A stretch of 64,000 nt of DNA from Pseudomonas thermotolerans DSM 14292 (GTDB taxonomy: Bacteria; Pseudomonadota; Gammaproteobacteria; Pseudomonadales; Pseudomonadaceae), in the NCBI RefSeq assembly GCF_000364625.1, contig NZ_KB822603.1, positions 62,001 to 126,000 of the forward strand. The letters run 5' to 3'. The position numbers and the translations under genes are program-made. The notes below the pieces were generated by a model. It was not told the DNA's origin, searched no databases, and was given only the letters and a program-made list of their open reading frames with translations. Shown here in pieces: positions 54,837 to 61,473 of this stretch; position 1 is the first letter of the stretch; each line of letters opens with the position of its first letter.

Positions 54837-55811
54837 TCACTGCTTCTTCGCCAGCGCCTCCTTCAGGGCCACGGCCAGCGCTCGGTACTGGTACTGCTCG
54901 ATGCGGTAGGCCCAGTCGGCTCTGCCGGGCAGTTGCTCCGCCTCCAGCTTGTCGCGCTCGGCGAGGGTCATCCAGTATTGCTCGCCCTGCTGGTAGAGCG
55001 CTCCCTTCAGGCGGCCGCCGGCGAAGGTCTGCACCTCGTAGTCGAGCAGCGGCTCCTTGAACTTCACCTGATCCAGCGGCGCCGCATCGGCGAAGTCGAG
55101 GTGGCCAAACAGCGAGGCCATGCCGTTGGCCGCCGCTTCGTAGGGCAGTTTGGCGTCGGCTGGCAGCTGCCTGACCTTGAAGTTGGGCTCCTCGGCTTTG
55201 TCGCGGAACACAGTGAAGGTCTCGCCCTTGCGCAGACGCACCTCCACCTGGCGGATGGCGTCGAAGGGAATCGCCGCAACCCGGCGGTCCAGCCAGTGCA
55301 GCTCGCCCTGCGGCAGGTCCACGGCCTTGTCGATCAGCCAGGCCTGATCGTCATCGGCGAGGCGCACGTACTGGCCGGAACCCTGCTGGGCGGACTTGCC
55401 GACCAGCACGTCGATGAGCTTCTGCGCGGGCAGCTCGAGCCGGACCTTGGTGGCCTGCTGCTCGCCTTCGGCGGCCAGGCCGAGCTGGCCATGCAGTTGC
55501 GGGTTGCGGGTCTTGGCCTCGACCTTGCGCGCCTCCACCAAGGCACGCAGCAGCGTGCCGACCGCGCCCGGATCTGCCGGATAGTCGGCCTTGGCCGGCA
55601 CCACCCAGGCCTGTTCGCGGCGTACCAGACGGACCTTCGGCTGGCCGGGCGCGGTCACTTCGATGGCAGCGACCTCGGCGACCCGTCCCTGCAGGTCCGG
55701 CAGCAGCACCTCGCGTTCCGGGCTTGCCGGCTGCGGACGTTGCAGCCAGAAATAGGCGCCGCCCAGCAACAGGATCAGCAGCGCCAGCAACGACAGCGAT
55801 TTGCGTCCCAT
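54837..55811 (-). CDS. DUF4340 protein of a Gld-like ABC operon
   Basis: This 324-residue protein has one N-terminal membrane segment (LSLLALLILLLGGAYFWL) and a long periplasmic or peripheral DUF4340 region, with tandem weakly similar halves. DUF4340 proteins are encoded beside GldG-like ABC accessory proteins in many bacteria. It is the last gene of the four-gene ABC operon, 41 bases after the GldG-like gene. Its role is unknown. Confidence 0.85.
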   Translation of the reverse strand: MGRKSLSLLALLILLLGGAYFWLQRPQPASPEREVLLPDLQGRVAEVAAIEVTAPGQPKVRLVRREQAWVVPAKADYPADPGAVGTLLRALVEARKVEAKTRNPQLHGQLGLAAEGEQQATKVRLELPAQKLIDVLVGKSAQQGSGQYVRLADDDQAWLIDKAVDLPQGELHWLDRRVAAIPFDAIRQVEVRLRKGETFTVFRDKAEEPNFKVRQLPADAKLPYEAAANGMASLFGHLDFADAAPLDQVKFKEPLLDYEVQTFAGGRLKGALYQQGEQYWMTLAERDKLEAEQLPGRADWAYRIEQYQYRALAVALKEALAKKQ

Positions 55812-55852
55812 CCTTCCTCCTTAAGACTTACGGCTAGCGGAGCCAGTCCCAC

Positions 55853-57685
55853 TCAGGCCCGTCGGCGCCGGCGCCACAGCCCCAAGGCCAGCGCGCCCAC
55901 GGTCAGCAGCACAGGCACCAGCACTATGTTGGCAAGTTTCAGGGTTCGGCCCAGCGCCTCGATGTCGGCATTGAGCTGGTAGCGCACCTCTCGCAGCTCC
56001 TTGCGCAGCTTGAGGCGTTCGAGAATGAACTGCTGCACCGCAGCCTGCTGCTCGGGAGTGAGCTCCTGGACCTTGCTGGGGTCCTGCTGACGCTGCAGCT
56101 CGGCGAGCTTCTGCTCGGTCTCGCTGAGGCGCGCCTGAAGGGCCTCCTCCTTCTCGCGGAACTTCATCTCGGCGTTGCGCTGAATCTCCTCGACTACGCT
56201 GAACGGCCGGCTGAAGCGGCCGCGCGAGCGCACGCTGATCAGCGCGTCGGAGCCGGACAGGTTGTCCAGGGCGTTGATCGCGAAGCTGCCGTTGTCCGCC
56301 CAGGGCTGCGGAATGCGCTGGCCGAACAGCTCCTGCACCTGCACCCACATGCGGTCGGCGAGCAGGTCGGTGTCGGCGACCACGATCACGTTGATGTTGG
56401 CGGCTTCCTTGAGGCCGTCCTTCTGGCCCTCGATGCCGTCCGGGTAGGCGCTCTGCGCCGGACCGCTGATCCGTGCGGCCACCGTGTAGCGCTCGCCGGT
56501 AGGCTGCAGCTCGCGGATCAGCGGTTCGGGGTTGTCCAGCACCGCGAAGCGCGAGGCGTCGTAGGGCATGGCGTACTCGGAGCTCTGGATCAGCGGAGTG
56601 AAGCTGGTCTTGGCGCCTTCCACCTGCTCGAGGATGCCGGCGGTGGCCAGGGTGATGCTTTCCAGGCCGGCGGTGCTCACGTCGCTCTGGTCGAGGGCCT
56701 GGCGCGGCATGTTCAGCCAGGCTACGTGACGCACCGGACGCTGGCCCTGGCCGGTGGTCACCGCCATGGCGTAGGCGCCGTCGCCGAGCACCTTGCCAGG
56801 CACCAGGCGCAGGCCCCAGGCCTTGAACAGCGGCGCCAGGTCGGAGGCCCGGTCGTTGCCCTCGCCCGGCAGGCCGAAGGAGTGGTCGGACTCGCTGAAC
56901 GGGTCGACGAAGGCCAGCAGCTTGCCGCCGCGCAGGACGAACTGGTCGATGGCGTAGAGGGTCTGCTCGGGGAGGTTCTTCGGATGCACCAGGAGCAGCA
57001 CCGAGACCTTGTCGGGGATGCGGTCGACGTTACTCTGCAGGCTCTCCACCTTGAACTGCTGACGCAGGTCCTCCATCACCATCCAGGCCGGGGTCGGCTG
57101 CTGACGGGCCATGTCGAAGCCGCCGTTGATCTGCAGTCCGGACATCACCCCGACCACTGGCAGCTCCGGCTTGGCCAGACTCTGCACCAGACGGCTCAGC
57201 TCGTACTCGAGGAACTCCTCCTGGTCGAGCGGGAAGAAGGGGATCACCTGGGTGACGTCGACGCTGTTGGTACCGGCCAGACCGAAGTACACCTGGTCAC
57301 CGCTCTGGTTGAGCGGAATCGCCTGCAGACCGAACTCGGCGGCGCGGTCCTCATCCTCCGAGAAGGGCTCGGGGTCGATGATCTGCAGGCGGATCTTGCC
57401 GTCCGCCTCGCGAGCATAGGTCTTCAGCATCTCCTCCACGCGCTTGGCGTAGTTGCGCAGGCGCACCACGTCGCGGGTGGCCTTGTCGGAGTAGAAGAAG
57501 TACAGGTTGATCGGCTCGTCCAGCTCGCTGAGGATCTGCTTGGTACCGTCCGAGATGGTGTAGAGCTTCTGGTCGGTCAGGTCCAGGCGCGCATCGGTGA
57601 GCACCAGGCCGGAAAACATGTTGAACGCGAGAAACGCCAGGGCGATCAGCAGCAGCCCGACGCTGGAATACATCAACTTCTTCAT
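55853..57685 (-). CDS. GldG-like ABC auxiliary protein
   Basis: The 610-residue protein has an N-terminal membrane segment (SVGLLLIALAFLAFNMF), a large GldG/DUF4350-type periplasmic domain (LFFYSDKATRDVVRLRNYAKRVEEML region near residue 60), a coiled-coil of about 90 residues near the C-terminus (REKEEALQARLSETEQKLAE) and a final membrane segment. In Bacteroidetes GldG is part of the gliding ABC complex; in non-gliding Proteobacteria the role is unknown. It lies 12 bases after the permease gene. Confidence 0.87.
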   Translation of the reverse strand: MKKLMYSSVGLLLIALAFLAFNMFSGLVLTDARLDLTDQKLYTISDGTKQILSELDEPINLYFFYSDKATRDVVRLRNYAKRVEEMLKTYAREADGKIRLQIIDPEPFSEDEDRAAEFGLQAIPLNQSGDQVYFGLAGTNSVDVTQVIPFFPLDQEEFLEYELSRLVQSLAKPELPVVGVMSGLQINGGFDMARQQPTPAWMVMEDLRQQFKVESLQSNVDRIPDKVSVLLLVHPKNLPEQTLYAIDQFVLRGGKLLAFVDPFSESDHSFGLPGEGNDRASDLAPLFKAWGLRLVPGKVLGDGAYAMAVTTGQGQRPVRHVAWLNMPRQALDQSDVSTAGLESITLATAGILEQVEGAKTSFTPLIQSSEYAMPYDASRFAVLDNPEPLIRELQPTGERYTVAARISGPAQSAYPDGIEGQKDGLKEAANINVIVVADTDLLADRMWVQVQELFGQRIPQPWADNGSFAINALDNLSGSDALISVRSRGRFSRPFSVVEEIQRNAEMKFREKEEALQARLSETEQKLAELQRQQDPSKVQELTPEQQAAVQQFILERLKLRKELREVRYQLNADIEALGRTLKLANIVLVPVLLTVGALALGLWRRRRRA

Positions 57686-57697
57686 GCGGGCCTCTCC

Positions 57698-58429
57698 TCA
57701 GTCGGCTTTCTTCAGGTCGACCACCACCGCGGTGGCAGCCAGCCAGGCGGCGATCAGGCTGACGAAGTAGAGCAGGTCGCGCAGGTCGATCACGCCCTTG
57801 CTGATGGCATCGAAGCGGGTCAGGAAGCTCAGCGAAGCGACCGCGTCAAGCAGCCACTGCGGCGCCCAGGACAGCGCGTCGAGGACCATGGGGAAGCCGC
57901 TGACGATGAACAGGAAGCACATGCTCACCGCGAGGATGAAGGCGATCACCTGATTCTTGGCCAGCGCCGACATGCAGGAGCCGATGGCCAGGTAGGAGCC
58001 GGCCAGCAGCCAGCTGCCGAAGTAGCCGGTGGCGATGGCGCCGTTGTCCGGCTCGCCCAGGTAGTTGACGGTGAGCACCATGGGGAATGTCAGCAGCAGG
58101 GCCAGGCCGGCGAACGCCCAGGCGGCGAGGAACTTGCCGAGCACCGCCTCGGCACGGGTCACCGGCAGGGTCATCAGCAGCTCGATGGAGCCCGACTTGC
58201 GCTCCTCGGCCCACAGGCGCATGGCGATGGCCGGGACCAGGAACAGGTACAGCCAGGGGTGGAAGTTGAAGAACGGCGCCAGGTCAGCCTGGTTGCTCTC
58301 GTAGAGTCCCCCCAGGTAGAAGGTGAACACTCCGGAGAGCACCAGGAAGATCAGGATGAACACGTAGGCGAGCGGCGTGGCGAAGTAGCTCGCCAGTTCG
58401 CGTCTGAAAATCACCGGCAACTGCGTCAT
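57698..58429 (-). CDS. GldF-like ABC-2 permease
   Basis: This 243-residue inner-membrane protein has six hydrophobic segments and the ABC-2 permease pattern, including RRELASYFATPLAYVFILIF and AIAMRLWAEERKSGSIELLM. It forms the membrane part of a Gld-like exporter with the upstream ATPase. Its start overlaps the ATPase stop by 4 bases. The transported substrate is unknown. Confidence 0.9.
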   Translation of the reverse strand: MTQLPVIFRRELASYFATPLAYVFILIFLVLSGVFTFYLGGLYESNQADLAPFFNFHPWLYLFLVPAIAMRLWAEERKSGSIELLMTLPVTRAEAVLGKFLAAWAFAGLALLLTFPMVLTVNYLGEPDNGAIATGYFGSWLLAGSYLAIGSCMSALAKNQVIAFILAVSMCFLFIVSGFPMVLDALSWAPQWLLDAVASLSFLTRFDAISKGVIDLRDLLYFVSLIAAWLAATAVVVDLKKAD

Positions 58430-59349
58430 ACCATCTCCCCCCGGGTCAGGCTGCGGAACACCTCGTCGAGGCGGCCGCGTTCCACGTTCAGCTCCTTCAC
58501 CTGCCAGCCGCGCTCGGCGATCAGCCCGTTGACCTGCGGGAAGATCACCTGGCCGGGCTCGGCCAGCACGGTCAGGCTGTGTTCGCGCTCGTTGACCTCC
58601 ACGCCCGCCACCCCGGGCAGCGCGCGCAACGCCTCCTGGTCCAGCGCCTCGCTGCCCACCAAGGTCACCGCCTGGTGGTAGCGCGAGCGGCTCTCCAGCT
58701 CCAGCGGGGTGCCGTCGGCCAGCAGGCGGCCCTGGGCGATCACCACCGCGCGGGTGCACACGGCGCTGACCTCCTCGAGGATATGGGTGGAAACGATGAC
58801 GATCTTGTCGCGGGCGAGACTCTGGATCAGCCCGCGCACCTGGTGCTTCTGGTTGGGATCGAGGCCGTCGGTGGGCTCGTCGAGGATTAGCACCTGGGGA
58901 TCGTGGAGGATCGCCTGAGCCAGACCGACGCGGCGCTTGAAGCCCTTGGACAGGGTCTCGATGGACTGGCCGAGCACCTTGCCGAGCTCCAGCTGCTCCA
59001 CCGCCCGCTCGACCCGCTGCTTCTTCTCGGCACGCCGGAAGCCGCGGATCTCGGCGATGAACTCGAGGAATCCGCGCACCGTCATGTCCGCGTAGCAGGG
59101 CGCGCCCTCCGGCAGATAGCCGATCTGCCGCTGCGCCTCGAGCGTCTGGGTCTGGATGTCGAAGCCGAGGATGCTGGCGGTTCCCGAGGTGGGAGCGAGG
59201 AATCCGGTGAGCATTTTCATGGTGGTGGACTTGCCGGCGCCGTTCGGGCCGAGGAAGCCCAGCACCTCCCCTGCCTGGACCCGGAAGGACAGATTGTCCA
59301 CCGCGGTGTGCTGAGCGAATCGCTTGGTCAGATTTCTTATCTCGATCAT
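58426..59349 (-). CDS. GldA-like ABC transporter ATPase
   Basis: The 307-residue ATPase has Walker A GPNGAGKSTTMKML near residue 36, the signature-region LSKGFKRRVGLAQAI near 134, Walker B LILDEPTDGLDP near 155, and an about 80-residue C-terminal extension. It is the first gene of a four-gene operon (ATPase, permease, GldG-like, DUF4340), with overlaps or short gaps throughout. Family evidence is strong; substrate unknown. Confidence 0.93.
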   Translation of the reverse strand: MIEIRNLTKRFAQHTAVDNLSFRVQAGEVLGFLGPNGAGKSTTMKMLTGFLAPTSGTASILGFDIQTQTLEAQRQIGYLPEGAPCYADMTVRGFLEFIAEIRGFRRAEKKQRVERAVEQLELGKVLGQSIETLSKGFKRRVGLAQAILHDPQVLILDEPTDGLDPNQKHQVRGLIQSLARDKIVIVSTHILEEVSAVCTRAVVIAQGRLLADGTPLELESRSRYHQAVTLVGSEALDQEALRALPGVAGVEVNEREHSLTVLAEPGQVIFPQVNGLIAERGWQVKELNVERGRLDEVFRSLTRGEMV

Positions 59350-59495
59350 GGTCTCTCACCATCCCGATGAAAAACCCATCTCGCCATCCGCGCACACGGC
59401 AAAGATGGGCCATGAAATGCCGGCGGACTATAAGAAGTCTCCAACAGGCTTAGCAAGACCCTGATTCCAAGGAAGTTTCCTGTTCGCAGGGCATG

Positions 59496-59530
59496 AAAAA
59501 GGGCGTGCCGGCCACCCGGAACGCCCTCTT
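59496..59530 (-). terminator. Intrinsic terminator of the HIT gene (minus strand)
   Basis: On the minus strand AGGGCGT (59527-59521) pairs with ACGCCCT (59506-59500), followed by a T-run (AAAAA on the plus strand at 59496-59500). It lies just downstream of the HIT-family gene. Confidence 0.7.
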
Positions 59531-59545
59531 CGCAGCGGCGGCGGA

Positions 59546-59983
59546 TCAGCCGTTCAGCCGCGCCACAATGCGCGCCTGGAGGGCCTCCAGCTCGGCCGCC
59601 TCGGCCTTGCCGGCGGCATGGATGCCCAGTCCCTCGCCGGCGTAGCGGGGAATGATGTGCATGTGGATGTGGAACACCGTCTGCCCGGCCGGGGCGCCGT
59701 TGAACTGCGCCACCTGCACGCCGTCCGGCTGCAGCTCGTCCACCAGCACCCGGGTCAGCTTCTGCACCGTGAGGATCATCTTGCTCAGGCTGTCAGCGTC
59801 GATTTCCAGCAGGTTACGGGCCTGGGCCTTCTTGGGGATCACCAGGGTGTGGCCGCGGGACTGCGGGAACAGGTCGAGGAAGGCGAGCACGTCGTCGTCC
59901 TCGTACAGCTTGTAGCAGGGCGCGTCGCCCCGAATGATCTGGGCAAAGATGTTCTGCGGATCGTATTCGCCGTACAGGCTCAT
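59546..59983 (-). CDS. HIT-family protein
   Basis: The 145-residue protein has the histidine triad H-I-H-M-H in TVFHIHMHIIPRY, following APAGQTV, as in histidine triad nucleotide-binding proteins that hydrolyse nucleotide phosphoramidates or dinucleoside polyphosphates. The N-terminus is IFAQIIRGDAPCYKLYED, standard for the family. I start at 59983; the upstream frame to 60022 is unlike the family. It is divergent from the glutathione transferase gene. Confidence 0.93.
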   Translation of the reverse strand: MSLYGEYDPQNIFAQIIRGDAPCYKLYEDDDVLAFLDLFPQSRGHTLVIPKKAQARNLLEIDADSLSKMILTVQKLTRVLVDELQPDGVQVAQFNGAPAGQTVFHIHMHIIPRYAGEGLGIHAAGKAEAAELEALQARIVARLNG

Positions 59984-60190
59984 GGGAGGTCTTCCGTACC
60001 AGGGTTCGAAAGTGCCAACCATACCGGCTTCCGGTCGCGGGGAAAACGCTACGAGCGTAGGAGCGCCGCGCCGGCACCGGCCATGGACGCATGGACGTCA
60101 CTGCAGGGCACCGAGGCATGGCCGGGCTGGCCGGCGACGGGCGTGGCCCGCTATCTTGTGCGCTTCGTCCGTCCGTCTTCGGGAGTTCAC

Positions 60191-60895
60191 ATGCCGGATC
60201 TGTCCGCCTTCCCCATCACCCGCAAATGGCCCGCCACCCACCCCGAGCGCCTGCAGCTGTATTCTCTGCCCACCCCCAACGGGGTCAAGGTGTCCATCAT
60301 GCTCGAGGAAACCGGCCTGCCCTACGAGGCCCACCTGGTCAGCTTCGAGCGCAACGAGCAGCTGTCGCCGGAGTTCCTGTCCCTGAATCCGAACAACAAG
60401 ATCCCGGCGATCCTCGACCCCAACGGCCCGAACGGCCAGCCGCTGGCGCTGTTCGAGTCCGGCGCCATCCTCATCTACCTGGCGGAGAAGACCGGGCAGT
60501 TGCTGGCCAGGGAGCCGGCGACTCGCTTTCAGACCCTGCAGTGGCTGATGTTCCAGATGGGCGGCATCGGCCCGATGTTCGGCCAGCTCGGCTTCTTCCA
60601 CAAGTTCGCCGGCCGCGACTACGAGGACAAGCGCCCTCGCGACCGCTACGTCCAGGAGTCCGCACGCCTGCTCGGGGTGCTCGACCGCCACCTGGAAGGC
60701 CGGCGGTGGATCATGGGCGATGACTACAGCATCGCCGACATCGCCACCTTTCCCTGGGTGCGCAACCTGGTGGGCTTCTACGAGGCCGGCGAGTTGGTGG
60801 GCTTCGAACGCTTCGCCAACGTGCGGCGAGTGCTCGAAGCCTTCCTAGCGCGCCCCGCGGTGCAGCGCGGCCTGAACATTCCCAAGCGCGACTGA
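60191..60895 (+). CDS. Glutathione S-transferase of the Nu/YfcG-YghU class
   Basis: The 234-residue protein has a thioredoxin-like N-terminal domain with LYSLPTPNGVKVSIMLEETG and a helical C-terminal domain with IMGDDYSIADIATFPWVRN, the N-capping box of GSTs. LNPNNKIPAI supplies the cis-proline loop. The TPNGxKV segment is typical of Nu-class enzymes such as YfcG and YghU, which reduce disulfides with glutathione. It follows a 207-base divergent region from the HIT gene. Confidence 0.9.
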   Translation: MPDLSAFPITRKWPATHPERLQLYSLPTPNGVKVSIMLEETGLPYEAHLVSFERNEQLSPEFLSLNPNNKIPAILDPNGPNGQPLALFESGAILIYLAEKTGQLLAREPATRFQTLQWLMFQMGGIGPMFGQLGFFHKFAGRDYEDKRPRDRYVQESARLLGVLDRHLEGRRWIMGDDYSIADIATFPWVRNLVGFYEAGELVGFERFANVRRVLEAFLARPAVQRGLNIPKRD

Positions 60896-60911
60896 AGCGC
60901 CACCGCGCAGG

Positions 60912-61436
60912 CTACTTGAAGCGCTTGACGGCCTCCAGCCAGGCCGGATCCAGGCGCTTCTGCTCGGGATCCAGGCCGCGGGCCTCCATGGCCTCGCGGT
61001 GGCCATCGATCTCCCGGACCAGTTGGCTCAGCTCGGAGAGGTTGCCGTCCAGCTGGTGCATCTGGGTCAGCCCCAGATGATAGAAGCGCAACAGCTTCAT
61101 GGCCTCGGCATCGCCGGCGGCCACCCCGGCCTTGACCTGGTGCATCTGGTTGGTGACGCGCATCAGGCTGCGCTTGAGGCGCCAACCGTAGACCGCCGGG
61201 GCCATCCACGGCTGTGACCAGAGGCTGATGCGCACCACCGCCACGGTGAGCGCCAGGCCTACCAGCACTCCCCCCAGGTTCCAGAGCAGGTTGTCGCCGC
61301 CCGGGGTGCCGAACAGCTGCACGGCGCAGGTGGCGCAGAGCATGCCGAGAACCAGGAAGATGGCGGTGACCAGCAGGGCGATGCGCCGGGTCTGCTCACG
61401 GTAGCGCTCGGGGCTCATGGGTTGGATTTCGAACAT
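60912..61436 (-). CDS. DUF3087 membrane protein
   Basis: This 174-residue protein has two hydrophobic segments (RRIALLVTAIFLVLGMLCAT and LLWNLGGVLVGLALTVAVV) and a soluble C-terminal half, fitting the DUF3087 family. It lies downstream of hrpA on the same strand, an order I recall in P. aeruginosa. Function unknown. Confidence 0.85.
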   Translation of the reverse strand: MFEIQPMSPERYREQTRRIALLVTAIFLVLGMLCATCAVQLFGTPGGDNLLWNLGGVLVGLALTVAVVRISLWSQPWMAPAVYGWRLKRSLMRVTNQMHQVKAGVAAGDAEAMKLLRFYHLGLTQMHQLDGNLSELSQLVREIDGHREAMEARGLDPEQKRLDPAWLEAVKRFK

Positions 61437-61473
61437 GCCTATCCTCGACTGCTGACGAAGAACCTAAGGGGAT

